Positions 33,865-46,378 of a DNA stretch of 64,000 nt are shown here, piece after piece. Source of the stretch: Pratylenchus scribneri (lineage: Eukaryota > Nematoda > Chromadorea > Rhabditida > Pratylenchidae). A program made the position numbers and the translations under genes. The stretch is taken from positions 327,220 through 391,219 of the forward strand of contig JAQSEB010000122.1 in the NCBI GenBank assembly GCA_030063045.1, in the 5' to 3' direction. Each line of letters opens with the position of its first letter. Positions within the stretch are counted from its first letter, which is position 1. The notes below the pieces were generated by a model. It was given only the letters and a program-made list of their open reading frames with translations, did no database searches and was not told where the DNA came from.

Positions 33865-36800
33865 GCCACCATCTATTCAAATCGTTCTGCCGCCTTTCTC
33901 TACGAAAATAACAAATCAATGGCCATCAAAGATGCGGAAATGGCAATTCAATTGCGACCTTCATGGTCGAAGGGCTATTATCGTCTTGGATGTGCCTTTG
34001 ACGCCGACAACAACTTGGAAAAGGCAATTGCCCAATTTGAGGCTGCGCTTGCACTGAACCCGGAGGAAAAATCCATCAAGAAAAAACTCACACCGACAAT
34101 GATGAATTTGGCTGAATGTTTTCTGAAAGCTGGAGAGACCGGCAAATTGGAGAAGGGGAACAAAGAAAAAGGTGGGTACTGGGAAAAAAGAGTAAAAATT
34201 TTTCGGATTATTTGAATAAGATTTTAAATCAAAGTCATTAAATGTTTCATTATAAGACTGATTTTCGAAATTGCATGGATTTTTGATTAATAGAGAATAG
34301 ACTAGGATATAGAAATTCAAAATATGATGTCCAATTGATGGATTTTTATTATTAAAATATTTATCGTGATAAATCTATCAATTTTATAGCATTACATTGG
34401 CTTCGTCGTGCCGCTTCTTTGGGAGATTTGTTGGCCGAAAAGAGATACCAGGAATTCAAACGATTCAATGACCCAATTGGTGGAGCTGGAGAACGATTTT
34501 TGAAGGTAATAAAATTAATGAATATTCGATTCAAAATGGTACAAATGCCAATTTAAATTTTTTTCATTTAAATGTGAATAAAACTAATGATTTGAAAAAA
34601 TGAAGAATAAAGCAAAAAATATTAGTTATCTTTTAGAAGTTAAAATAAAAAACAAAAGGAAAAAAATTTAGAAAATAACAAAAACACAAAATATTTGGAT
34701 GTACAATGTTTTTCCATCAGGAACATCAACATTTCATTCCTGCAATACAGGCCGCCGCTGAACAAGGCTCAATATATGCTGAAGAGGTGTTGACCATTTT
34801 TTTCTGCATGGACAATGCAATGGAAGCATTCATACGAGGGGATCATACCCAAATGATTGCACAAATGGCAAAAGCAATTCGACTGGATTATCAATTCATC
34901 GAAATGCCTGAAATGTTCAAACCGGTGGTTCAGAAATGTATCAAAGTGAGTTTTTAAAAATTGTAATATAATATTCGTAAAAATAAAATTTCTGTGAAAA
35001 ATGTTTGGTCGTTGCAATTTTATATGTATAAAAATATGATTTTTTGCCAATTCATTAAATAAATTTTTATCAAAATTTTTGGTACAAAAATAATTCTCTC
35101 TATTTAAATAACATTTACTTATCTTTATTTAAGATTTTTCTTAATTTATAGGCACAACCGAACAATATCGACGCAATTGTATGCCAGGTATTATTGAGTA
35201 TGTCAACTAAAGATGGGGACTTGGAGCTGTCAAAATTTCTTGATAAATGCCTTCAAATGTTTCCGAATGACCCATTTCTGTTGGAAATTCGTGCCATGTG
35301 CTTTTTGCATTTGGATCAACCAAAAGAAGCGATCAATTTGCTTGATGCGGCCCTGAAAAAACATCCAAATAATGCTAGCCTTTTGTTTGTCCGTGCTGAA
35401 GCTTGCCGATTTGTCAAAAATGCCAAAATGATGATCGAAGCATGGGATGATTTTTTGCGAGTTGCGCACAAGAATCATCCAAAAGTGCCGGCTGCCTATT
35501 ATTGGAAATCTCTAGCATATTTCAAGTAATTATTATTATTATTATAAGCGGAATATTTTACTTTTATGCGTTTCTAGGATATTTATGAATGTATCCACAT
35601 TTTCGAAGAGTTTCTTTAGTTATATTTTTGTATTTTTATGAGATCATGATTAAAAATCAAAAACCTAAAACTATATAGTTTTACTTAAGTAAAAATCTTA
35701 AATTAAAAATTACTAAAAAATTTACAAATATTTTCTTGAATTTAGTTGTCCCACCAAATTGATTCAATGCTTCGAACATGGATTAGCCGCCGAAAAATTG
35801 CAACTTCCATGCTTTTTGCCTTACGATTTTCCACCAAAGTATAAGATCGAAAAAGTTTATAATGATATGAAGTTGAAATTGATGGAAAATGAGACGAACA
35901 AAGGAAACAAAGCCGGATGTTCAAATGGTGATTCGACATTTGCGACGGGAACATTTGCGCCGCCGACATTTGCGCCGGAACTTTTGCGACGCCGACTTTT
36001 GCGACGACGACTTTTGCGCCGGAGCATTTGCGCCGTCGACATTTGCGACGCAGACTTTTGCGACGCCTACTTTTGCGCCGCCCACAGAAATACGAAATTA
36101 AAAAAATTATCGGACCGAATTATTACTCATATCATTAACTAATAAAAGGGTGCCTAATTTTCTATTTCCAAAAGATGGACATCATACAAATTAAGCAATC
36201 CTTGAATCAATGGAATTCATCAACAGAATCCTAATGCGCGCAATGGTTCAACATGGCTGGCTCATCCTCATCAGGCATTACGATATAGTTTAACAACAAG
36301 GGGATTGGATGATTGGCTTTATTGATGCTTGGGATTCTTATATAACATTTATTTAACAATTTTATTTATTCATTTGGTTAATAATTTTAATTTTGATAGT
36401 TAATAATCATAACTTGGATTTATTTTATATCGTTTTGCAAAATCTAATCGTATTTCTGTGGGCGGCGCAAAAGTAGGCGTCGCAATAGTCGGAGTTGCAA
36501 ATGTCGACGGCGCAAATGCTCCGGCGCAAAAGTCGACGGCGTAAAAGTCGGAGTCGCAAATGTCGGCGGCGCAAGTGTCGGCGGCGCAAATGCTCCGGCG
36601 CAAATGTCGGCTAACCGTTCAAATATTCCAGCAACAGGAGAAGGTGGGGAAAAATTAAAGAAATAAAATCTTACTGCTGGAGTATAAGTAAAAAAATAAT
36701 TTGGGTATTTCAATAAAAAATCTGATCCCAATTTTGCCCAATTTATGCCAATCTTGGGGTAAGCAGGTAAGCTCAATGCCAACATTTATCATTTACCATG

Positions 36801-39143
36801 TATAGATAGTAGATAGATCATAAATAATCTAATATTGGTATTGCGTTAACAAAATGGTCACATAATATAAGGCATGTTGGCTCTACTACGAAACATCCAA
36901 ATCACGAAACATCCAAAAGGAGAAGCATCACGAAACATCCAATCACGAAACATCCAAATCACGAAACATCCAAAAGGAGAAGCATCACGAAACATCCAAA
37001 ACACGAAACATCCAAAAGGTGAAAGTGTCACGAAATATCCAAAACTTGAACTTGTGGATAAATTTTTTGGATCGATATACCAATCGACGCGTCTCGATGA
37101 GCTAATGCCGAATATGCTATTGGTTTTGCATAAAACTTAAAAATAAAAAAGTTATGGCCATTTAAAATTGCGAAAGATGACCTAGCTTGACTAAAATGGC
37201 CATAACTTTTTTATTTTTGAGTTTTGTGCGAAATAAATAGAATATTAATGATCAGCTCATCGAGACGCGTCGATTGGTATATCGATCCAAAAAATTTATC
37301 CACAAGTTCAAGTTTTGGATGTTTCGTGACACTTTCATCTTTTGGATGTTTCGTGTTTTGGATGTCTCGTGATGCTTCTCCTTTTGGATGTTTCGTGATT
37401 TGGATGTTTCGTTACATAGCGGGCATGTTCGTTAGTAGAGTAGGACAGAGGTCATTCATTATAAGAGAAAAGAGAGGGATCGGTTTTAATATCTGGTTTT
37501 AGGTTTTTTAAAATGTTAGTTTCGGTTTCACCTATTTTGGTTTTTTCAGTAAAAAATTCACCATTTCGGTTTTAAATTTTTATGAAATCGAAACCGACTC
37601 TATCCTACTCTATTCAATAGCATCAAAATATTTAATTAGCTAAAAATTCAATGTGCAAAACAAAATGTTTAAGGTGCCTCAATAAATTCTGCTCAACGTG
37701 AACATTTCATTTCGAATCCTCGTCGTAAAATGCCTCTTAACAATTTACGCGGATTATTTGCTTCTCAAATTGAAAATGACCAGCAGAAGAATCTTCATTT
37801 GATAACTGAAATTGCGCCGCCGAGGACACCAAAACCTGCAAGCATGATTGGAGTGGTGGAAATCAGATTGGACGAAATGGAACCGGACAATATTTACAAT
37901 CGAAGCATTTTGGAATTGAAAATTGTCGATTGGCCAGTGGTTTTGAACGTGAGTTAATTTTATTTAAATAATATTTTTGACTTAATTAAAACCATCTTAA
38001 CTTGTTTTTGTAATTTATTATTAATTTTAGCAAATTAAAAAAAAGAAATAATATTATTAATTTAATATTTAAAAAAGAATAAATTTAGAAAAAAAAAGAA
38101 TTTACAAAAATAATTTAGGCCATATAACTTGATATTTGACCATAACTTTTTTAGGGCTTAGCTTATTTAGGTTTTGAGATTGCTTATAAAGTATTTTTTA
38201 TTCCACAAAAATTCTAAATTATTTCCCTTAAAATTTTTCAGAAAATTATTTTTACTATAAAATATTAAATTATTTAAATATTAATTTATTTAGTCCGTGA
38301 TGATGACCGTTGAAGACAAGAATGGGCATATTGAGAAATTGGCAATTTATAATTGGCCAGAAAGCGACGATTTGGCCAAAATGCTTCAAACATTTCGACC
38401 TCAACGCACTCTCCGTGTCATCAATCCATATTTGCTCATTGGCATCGATCAGGAACGGCTTATTCGAGTGGAAGATCCCTCCTATTTGATTCTCGGTGGG
38501 TAAATCAAATCATTCAAATTGAATTGAAATTTTTATTTATTTTTAATATTATTTAAGTAATCAAAAATACATTAATTAAAGAGAATTTTTTACTCAATTT
38601 TATTCTTTTTTTTTAAATAAATATCAAAGCTAATTAGCACGAATTTTTTCAATTTTTACCAACTTAGTAAGCCAGATCTAACTTTTACCATTTATAGGTT
38701 AGATTTTGAATAAAATATTCAAAAATGATTAAAACAAGGTTATTTTTTGGCATCCAAACAAAACTACCTCACAATCAGAAAATTTTGGTAACAGAATTTT
38801 GGATGTTTAAATTTAATAATAATAAAAGCCCAAATGCAGATTCTGTTGATCAAATTTTCGACAAAATTAAAAGAAAGAAAATATGTAGTTAATTAAAAAT
38901 AGAAAAATTTCATTTTAAATATTTTTAAAATTCACAGGTGAACTTCCTCCAATCAAAAAGCACATTTGCAATTGCTGTGGAGTGAATTATGAAGTGGCCA
39001 AAATTCTGAAATGTGCCAAATGCAAAATGGCCTTCTATTGTTCCAAGGAATGCCAAAAGATGGATTGGAGTGAATTTGGCCATAAACTGGTTTGCAAACA
39101 TTTGGCCAAATTTTCGGATGTCGTTTTTGGCCACCAGCAATGA
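33865..39143 (+). CDS. TPR-repeat protein with C-terminal MYND zinc finger (5' end not found)
   Basis: Eight exons stay in phase for 628 residues: 33865-34171, 34390-34505, 34721-34945, 35152-35525, 35746-35927, 37674-37948, 38294-38495, 38938-39143. The first visible exon opens inside a TPR (ATIYSNRSAAFLYENN), followed by YRLGCAFDADNNLEKAIAQF. A Sel1-like AAEQGS segment and a second TPR group (FLLEIRAMCFLHLDQPKEAI) come next. The last exon is a complete MYND finger (CNCC...CAKCKMAFYCSKECQKMDW...HKLVC), a protein-protein module. There is no SET domain. An upstream exon with the first TPR helix is expected but not seen; otherwise translation could start at Met 33919. The intron 35928-37673 contains three transposons and its donor comes from one of them. 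Probable scaffold or co-chaperone; precise role unknown. Confidence 0.75.
35927..36616. mobile_element. 690-bp hAT-like element with CG-rich arms, supplying a splice donor
   Basis: The 8-bp duplication GTTCAAAT lies at 35919-35926 and 36617-36624. Ends are GGTGATTCGACATTTGCG and the complement of CGCAAATGTCGGCTAACC. Each arm holds about 160 bp of a 15-bp-type repeat (ACTTTTGCGACGCCG and variants), readable as TFAPP/TFATP repeats. The central 300 bp is unique. Its first three bases (G|GT) form the present exon-intron boundary of the TPR-MYND gene. Confidence 0.85.
36879..37421. mobile_element. 543-bp foldback element with CACGAAACATCC repeats
   Basis: The 8-bp duplication GGCATGTT stands at 36871-36878 and 37422-37429. 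The arms are inverted copies of a short repeat (ACGAAACATCCAAAAGGAG) followed by a long unique inverted segment (GGATCGATATACCAATCGAC and complement), so nearly the whole element can form one hairpin. It lies in the TPR-MYND intron. Confidence 0.85.
37436..37612. mobile_element. 177-bp hAT-like MITE (TCGGTTT family), second copy
   Basis: Ends TAGAGTAGGACAGAG and CTCTATCCTACTCTA; the interior has ATTTCGGTTTTAAA as in the copy at 7097. The flanking 8-mers TTCGTTAG and TTCAATAG match at six positions, fitting an older insertion. It abuts the foldback element. Confidence 0.7.
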
Positions 39144-39602
39144 TGTTGAGGGAAAGAGAAGAACAAACGGATTTATAAATAAACAAATATTACCCAAATT
39201 TGGAGTCCCAAAATGCCATTTGAACATCTCACGTATTATTTTTCGCCTTGATTTATTTTGATATTCAAAATTCAATTCAACATTTATCAAATCACATTCA
39301 AATGCTTTGCATTTCACATTGATGTTTTCTTTTTACAACTTTCAATTGAATAAATTATTAAATTTTTTAAATTATTTTTTTTGCAAATCTAAATCGAAAA
39401 ATGCGACCAAAATTTTTACCCTATTTATTTAATCTCATCCCATCGCCATTTTCAATCGAATTTTTGTTAACATTTTTATTCATGCCCAAAATTTATGATC
39501 AACAACAAATGGAACATTTAATGAAGAGATTTAGCATGGCAGGCAGCCTTCATTATTTATTTTCCTTGTTTATTCATTTTTGACAATTCATCGTATTCTC
39601 TC
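39144..39602. other. Convergent intergenic region between TPR paralogues
   Basis: Sequence between the 3' ends of the intact plus-strand TPR-MYND gene and its inverted, degenerate copy. No gene supported. Confidence 0.35.
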
Positions 39603-40960
39603 TAGTATCCCATCGATTTAAGTTTATTGTACATTCTTTCGATGTGAGATTTTGGTGGAAAATTATAAGGCAAAAAGCATGGAAGTTGCAATTTCTCGGC
39701 GGCCAATCCTTGTTCAAAATATTGAATATATTTCGCCAGTTCCGGTGATTTTGAACTTTAAATATAGAAAAATTATTGCAATATTAATTAAATTGAAACA
39801 TTTAATTTTTTACAAAAAAGCAAATCAGGTTGCTTTTCCGATTTAAAAATTCTTTTCTAAGATTTTCCGCTTCTCGAATTATTGAATGTAAATTAGTTAA
39901 ATGTTTAGTCAAACTTATCAATTGACATCGGAAAAACAAATTCCTGATTTTACATTAAATATAAAATAATATGTCTATAAATATTTAATAATATTTACTT
40001 GATATATGCCATAGCTTTTTGATAATAAACAAATGGAACTTTTGGATGGTCTTTGGGTGCAACTCGCAAAAAATCATCCACTGCTTTGATGAATAATGCC
40101 ATTTTTGCTTTATTGACAAATTTATCATCATCCTGTGAATAAGCATTTGCACGGACAAACAAAAGACGAATATTATTTGGATTTTTTTTCAGAGCTGCGT
40201 CAATCAAATTAATCGCTTCATTTGGTTGATCCAAATGCAAAAAGCACATGACACGCATTTCCAACAGGAATGAATCATTGGGGAATTTTTGAAGGCATTT
40301 GTCAATAAATTTCTTCAAATTCTCATCCTTGTTAGCCACACTTATACAACAAATAATTGTGTCAATATCCATATCATCTGGTTTGGTCTTAAAAAAGTGA
40401 ATTAATTTAAACTATTTTTATAAAAAAGGCAACTTTCGAGCTTATTTCATTATTTTTCAATAATAATACAAAATAGCAAAATCTATTTTTTGCTGTAAAT
40501 TTTTTGTCACACTAACAAATGTTTTTATTCCAACATGATTTAAAGAAACCCTTGAAGTAAATAAACCTAAAAAAATTTTGAATCATAAATTTTTATATCA
40601 AAAAACTAATATTTTGAAAATGAAACTTACTATAGAAAATTTTTCGGTTTCATTCATTTTATAAACTTACCCTTTTAATGTAATAATGTTTTGCCACCAC
40701 CAGCTTGAATACTAAGGCCAACTTCGAAGTACTGTAACCCATACGAATAATTTTTGCCATTTGGACTATCACTTGAGTTTCGTCCTCTTTCGAACAGTGC
40801 TTCCATTGCAACCTTAATGCAACTCCAAATGGCCACCATCTCTTTTGCCACAATCGTGCCTTGTTCAGCGGCAGCGCACACTGCACGTTTGAGTTGGAGT
40901 TCAGGATAATATTCATTGTTTGTCTTGGCCGTAGCAGATATTGAAAGTGAAAAATACAAA
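39603..40960 (-). pseudogene. Inverted, truncated paralogue of the TPR gene
   Basis: Three segments match the plus-strand TPR-MYND gene in order: about 40960-40680 (AVCAAAEQGTIVAKEMVAIW against AIQAAAEQGSIYAEEVLTIF), about 40391-39995 (FLHLDQPNEAINLIDAALKK against FLHLDQPKEAINLLDAALKK) and about 39755-39603 (FEQGLAAEKLQLPCFLPYNF). The copy ends at a TAG without any MYND finger. In the first segment homology switches frame at about 40795, so at least one base has been lost or gained there. Intron positions are kept, so this is a DNA-level duplication in tail-to-tail orientation and not a retrocopy. Confidence 0.7.
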
Positions 40961-41088
40961 TTCTAAATATAAAAAATATATATATAAATAATTAGGAATA
41001 AGTATGGATAAGGAAAATATCGAATTCATAAATTGGATATTCGATATTAGCAAGTTATAGATTATTGTATATTCGGTATGCCGGATTT

Positions 41089-41245
41089 CGGGATTGGGTG
41101 GTCCGTTTCCCCAAATGGCTCCATTTCCCCAAATCTTTAGCATGTACTATTTCCGCTAGACTCCTATGCTCCGAAGTCCATAGTCCATAGCCCCTACTCT
41201 GATTTGGGGAAATGGAATCATTTGGGAAAATTGACCCTCAACTGG
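41089..41245. repeat. Short inverted-repeat element (TTTCCCCAAAT)
   Basis: GGTGGTCCGTTTCCCCAAAT and CCATTTCCCCAAATC on the left face complementary copies on the right (GATTTGGGGAAATGG and TTTGGGAAAATTGACC). It looks like a small MITE of about 150 bp. I could not define a target duplication. Confidence 0.5.
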
Positions 41246-41717
41246 GTTTCGGTCAAGTCATATTGATTACTTTTGCAATTCTATTAAATTTTCTAAAATT
41301 AATTTTGATAATAAGTTCGTAAATCTCCCTTTGAAAAATATCTGGCAAGTTTTTGTAAATTAGCTTGATTTTAAAGTCTTTCCACTTCGAACGGCTCTGA
41401 AACCAGTTTAAAAATTCATTTCAGAAAAATTCAGAAAATTTTGGAAATATAATAATAATTATTATTTAAGCATGTTCAGAAGGTAAAAGAAAGGAAACAT
41501 GAAATCAATTAATAAAGAGAAAGCATCAAATTTAATAAAAATTTAATCCGGTTTTTGAATCATTCGGCATGCTCAGAGTTAAATTAAACAATGCCAATTT
41601 TAGATTCACTGACCACAAAACCCCCTACTAAATATTTTAAGATTAAGGTTTTGAACTAATGTATTTTCCAAGATACAAACAAAACATTTAATATTAATAG
41701 TGAATAAATACACCTAC

Positions 41718-42819
41718 CGGAAATTGGGTTGCGGTTTTAAATGTTGCTGCAATCCATTCTGTTCATTGATGATATCAATAGCTTGGTTTAGACTAAAAAA
41801 AATATTTAAATTATTAAATTTCGAATAATACTTGATTTCACGACGCTCAAATGCCCGATAAACATTCGGATACTTCAATGGGATAATATTCCCTGAATGG
41901 CCTTTTTTTATTCCACAATTTCTGTAAATTCAAATAAAATTACAATAATTTACTAGAATTTCAGATTCAGATGTACTTTTTTGAGAGATCGAATTTTTAA
42001 AATTAAAATTTACTGTATTTTTAATCCCATCAGAATCTTTTGATCAACATTTTTACCTTATTAAGAAGTCATTTTTGAACAAATTTTTCCTGAAGGATCA
42101 TTTTTCGTTCAATTTTTGCGTGCTTTTAAAAATCATAAAAAAAGGATCTCACTTGCTGGGGCCCCATTGTCTAATGGGTTATATGACTTTTCCGGCTCAG
42201 ACTTTTCCGCCCCGGACTTTTCCGGCCCAAAATCAGACTTTTCCGGCCCAAAATCGGAGTTTTCCGGCCAGAATTCGGACTTTCCGGCCCATTTTTTTTT
42301 GCATAATATTATTTATTTACACTTATCGAAAATCTTTATTTTGATCCTAAAAAACTTATTTTCATTGCCAATATACTTTGTTTTTAAAATCAGACAACCG
42401 TGGTTAATAAAATACAACTCATTTATGAGCTCTAAAATTAGCAAATTTCCTCACTTTCGCTGAATGGCACTGTCAATATGATCCAAAACGTGGGCATTTG
42501 CCTCAGTTTTTCGAATTTTAACTCGCCAACAGCCCATTTCATCTTTGTAAATGTTCACTTTGTTTTGGTCCAATTTTTGCAACAATTCCAGTGCATCCTG
42601 GCATTCCAATTCACGCATAAATTGGGTATGTTTTTCGCCTGGCCAATCTTTGCTAAAAATTCCTTCGTTCATAATAATTTGGTTATTGACAAACTCATAT
42701 ATTTGCATTGCTTCCGAAATAGGCAATCCATTTTGAGTGCCTTCGCATCCAATTGAGGAGATGAATCGAGACGAAAAATCATTCAACACTTTGTCGTTCA
42801 ATTTGTTAGCGGCCTCCAT
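41718..42819 (-). CDS. Unrecognised intracellular protein (3' end not resolved)
   Basis: Three exons join in phase: 42819-42455, 41921-41832 and 41792-41718. Exon 1 gives 121 residues beginning MEAANKLNDKVLNDFSSRFI, polar, helical, with two cysteines and no signal peptide. Exon 2 encodes NCGIKKGHSGNIIPLKYPNV and exon 3 LNQAIDIINEQNGLQQHLKP. The last donor (CG|GTAGGTG) predicts at least one more exon downstream, but phase-compatible sequence there belongs to the TPR pseudogene or a short repeat, so the end is unknown. No family recognised. The first intron contains a TTTTCCGG tandem repeat. Confidence 0.5.
42178..42292. repeat. Minisatellite of ACTTTTCCGGCCCA units
   Basis: About seven degenerate 14-20-bp units of (G)ACTTTTCCGGCCCAAAATC. 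The unit layout resembles the ACTTTTGCGCCGCCG arms of the element at 35927, and it lies in an intron of the minus-strand gene. One frame reads TFPAQ repeats; nothing suggests it is coding. Confidence 0.7.
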
Positions 42820-43077
42820 TTATTGGATTTAGTAACTAGATTATGAATTTATTTTGATGGCTAAATTAGCTTAAATAAATAAAAATATTATTAAAATTTT
42901 TATTTAAAATTGGAGAAAATGAACAAATAATTGAACAAAAAGGAATGGATAACTCAAGACCAGAATAGGCATAATTATTGCAACCGTAGAGTAATCTAAA
43001 GTGGTCACATAATAGCGCATAGTATTTTGGGCAATTAAAAATAAATAAAAATAAAATCTTATCTGTAAAAGAATTCA

Positions 43078-43240
43078 AAAATTTCCGAGCCCAATGATTG
43101 ATGAATTAAGCAATTTTCTTTCTTTTTTATATATTTGCCCCGTTCATCATTGAGAATTGGAATGGAAATAATTAGGTCACCCTTTGTTGGACGAGCATTG
43201 CAATTTACTTGAAGAGAATCGGGCAAATAGAACAATTCCT
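43078..43240 (-). pseudogene. Orphan fragment resembling the C-terminal half of a small heat-shock protein
   Basis: A minus-strand frame from about 43240 to a TAA near 43078 reads ELFYLPDSLQVNCNARPTKG then DLIISIPILNDERGK. The LPDSLQVN...GDLIISIP pattern recalls the end of HSP20/alpha-crystallin domains (LPDxVxxxxxxxxxxxGxLxIxxP). No preceding exon with the first half of the domain is visible nearby. Either a decayed fragment or a chance match. Confidence 0.3.
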
Positions 43241-43523
43241 TCTTTACATTTTTTTAATTTCAAAAACTGAAGAAATCATAAATCAATCCAAATGCCGATG
43301 AGAATTAAATAATGAAAAATGCATGGGAATTTTGCCTCGGGGCAAATATATGTAATTTATTCATTATTATCAAAATTAAATCAAAAATATAGGCATATTT
43401 GGTGATTGGCAGAAAAAATTCAAATGCCTGTGCAGTGGACATTAGGATTTTTATTTGATTTAATAATATTCACAAATGGTATTGAGTATTTGACTTTTAA
43501 ATAATTTAAATAAATATTCTTTT

Positions 43524-46262
43524 TCATCCTTTCATTCTCTTTCCTCTAATTGAAAATCTCTTTGAACTCAATTTACTCGGTGTTTTAGGTATACTATTTG
43601 CAAATCCGCCACGGCCATTTTTCGATCCGATTCTGCTAATTGGGGAATAATATATTTTATTCATGAAAAAATTCACTTTTCATTTTCATAGACCTATGAT
43701 TCCTAGTTTATGATTAATATTGAATGGGTTTAGTTTAAGTATCTTAAAAGAGAAAAATATGAAAAATAATGGTTTTTGAAAGGCATTACTTTTTTAAACA
43801 AATATTTTATTTTATTTGGAATTTTTTGCTAATTTTTATAATTTTTTCATAGAAATTTTAATTTTAAGAATACAATAAACAGACAATAATCATTAAAAAT
43901 TCCAATTTCTGAAACTTTTTATTTTAACCAAAAAATTAAAATTCAAAACATTAACAGAAAAAAGAAAACTTTAATAAGTTATTAAATTTAGCCTTCCAAA
44001 CCCATTAATATGAGGTTGACCGTTGACCCTCATATTCTTCTCTTTTTTTTTTTGTAAAATTATTAAATTGGCAAAATTAATGTATTTTTTGCTGAAGTTT
44101 TTGTTTGATTCCCAAAATTACATATTTTCCATTTTAAATTTATGAATATTTATTGGCCTCACCTCTGCAATTGTCCCCTTCTCAATTGCCCATTTTTCAG
44201 TTGTTTTTTCGCATTTTTAACCCATTTATTCACTTCGCGATTCTCATTATTTTCCATCCATTTATTTTGCCATAAACCATTTTTCATTAAATCTGTCACA
44301 ATTTGTTGTCCATCCCTTGCCGGTGTTTCCATGATATTTATTTCCTCAATTGGATTTGTGTGCTCCAAAACACGGATTCGTTGATTCTTGGAGGCCGGGA
44401 GAAAATAGCCTCGATTTGATTCGGATACGGCATTAGGCGAAACAAGATATCTGAATGAATGAGAATGAATAATGGACACATACAAATAAATAACATCAAA
44501 TTAGAGAAAAATTTTACCTATTTATTTAATTGACTAATAAAAATGTTCAAATTGTCAAAATTTTCCAAAAATATTTATCGGGATTAATATTGAATGCTAT
44601 AATCCATATTGGCCATTTTGGAAGACCTCTTCAAATGGTAAAATTGGGGAATAAATTTTGGAAAAATAAAAATTAAATTTTTTTAATTAACATTGACAAA
44701 TTGAAATACATTTTTAGTATACAGAAATAGATTTAATATGATTAAATTCGGGCTCGGGCTTAAAATGTAATTTTTGTTCATTATTTTTGTTAATTTTCTC
44801 TGAAATTTATTATTATTTCTTCCGAATATTTTTTTAAATTTAAGTGAAAAATTCTATAATAATAATAATTTATCTATTTAAATGCACATACTTTGATTGT
44901 GCCGCAAATGCTTCATTCTGAATTTTATAAGCTTCATCCATTGGCATATTCACAGGCATTCTCCGCCCAAATTTCCCAAAAAATCGTTTTCTCCCTCGAA
45001 ATGGCCCATTTTTTCCACCCAAATCCGCCTCAATTTTTTCGGGAAAATATCCAATTGCGTGCACATTTCCTCGCAATTTTCGAATTTTTGGCTTCTTTGC
45101 ATCCCCTTCTACGGCATTTCCTCTTCCTTGCCACAAATTTTTGAGGGCGCCTCGAATTCCCTTTTGTCTGGGTCCCCAGCTTCGGCCAGCCTTAATTCCA
45201 TAAATTTCTTTGCCATCCGTGGCCAAATATTCCATTGCTTCTCTTTGAATATTCTGCTTGCCAAACTCATTGGCATTGGCCCGATCATCCTCGGAATTGC
45301 TATAAAATTAATTTTATGTGATATTTATGACTTATATTTTCGCCTTAAATTTATATTTCTTTTAGTGGATAATCAGCATCGGAATTTGCTTTAATTAGGT
45401 TAAAATGTTAATCACAATTTTATGTTTAATTAATAATAAATATTATTCTTTATTCTGTACAATAATATTCACTAATAAAAAATTTAAAAATTTAGTTAAA
45501 TACAAGATGGAATATTGCTATCCCTTCCTAGATCAATTAATCAATCATCCATTCGATTGAGATAAGCTAAAAGCTAAAAAATTTTAAATAAAATTTCTAA
45601 TTAATTTTTAAAATCTATTCAGCATCAAAGAAAATTTTGAAAAAAATTGTCTCACCGATGAACTCTGTCCATCAATTTTGCCAACGATTTTATTGATTTA
45701 ACATTGCTTTTATCGGCGATCATAAAATTATCCACTGTATTCTCAAAACCAACAATTCCAACGGCAAATTGTTTATTATTCCCTCCGCGCACTAATTGCA
45801 CCTTTCCTCGGCTATCTGGCCCATTTGTTTCCATCAATTGGCGTTGTTGAATAAAAGCGGAATCCAATTCCGCAATTTGCTGCTTTGTAAAATGATATTC
45901 AAAAGCATCTATTTAATTAATAAAAATGGGAAAAGGCAATTTTTTTTCATAAAAAATTATCAAATTATCAATAAAAAAGCCTATTGTTGGTAAAAAAAAT
46001 GGCTTTTAAAAATTAATTAAATTATTTTTTTCCAATTATTTTTTAACAAAATTAAATGATTCCAAATTCCCCCACCATTAATTGCATTATTTAATACATC
46101 CTCAAGATCCGGATCATGATAAGAGATCATCCGATCCCCAATGGCAAATACACCGCCTCGAGTTTTTGTCATTTCCACAATTGAACAATGAAAAATATTA
46201 TTTGGGAAATTTGTGATTGACAAATAAATAAATTGGATTATTATGAAGAATTTTATTGACAT
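43524..46262 (-). CDS. Secreted protein paralogue A (414 residues, family unknown)
   Basis: Five exons join in phase: 46262-46076, 45908-45656, 45299-44892, 44450-44163, 43632-43524. An N-terminal signal peptide (MSIKFFIIIQFIYLSITNFP) is followed by CSIVEMTKTRGGVFAIGDRM. Then come a region with KVQLVRGGNNKQFAVGIVGF, a long basic Gly/Arg/Lys-rich exon (GRKRFFGKFGRRMPVNMPMD), then ETPARDGQQIVTDLMKNGLW and a basic tail (RGKRMKG). No enzyme motif or known domain is recognised. The protein is strongly basic. Gene B, about 9 kb away, has the same five-exon structure and the same phases. A secreted, nematode-specific role (cuticle, gland or effector) is possible but not shown. Confidence 0.8.
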
Positions 46263-46378
46263 TTTGGGCCTAATTTCTTCCTCAATTTTTGGAGATTTGG
46301 GGGAAATGAAGGGAGCTAGATTTTGGCCATAAATTTTGATAGAAAAGCCACGAATCAGTAACAGTGAAAGGTATTGAA

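Noticed and set aside
35759..36142. TFAPP-like repeat protein reading from TPR exon 5 into the element at 35927
   Set aside because: The repeat is the element's tandem array, readable on both strands; a splice donor right at the element border gives the better model.
42116..42463. FSGPKSDFSGPKSE-type repeat protein
   Set aside because: Readout of an intronic minisatellite.
44897..45394. Long plus-strand open frames opposite exon 3 of gene A (and the same at 53489-53957)
   Set aside because: They mirror the minus-strand coding exon, whose splice phases and signal peptide are convincing; the antisense frames have no start context or partner exons.
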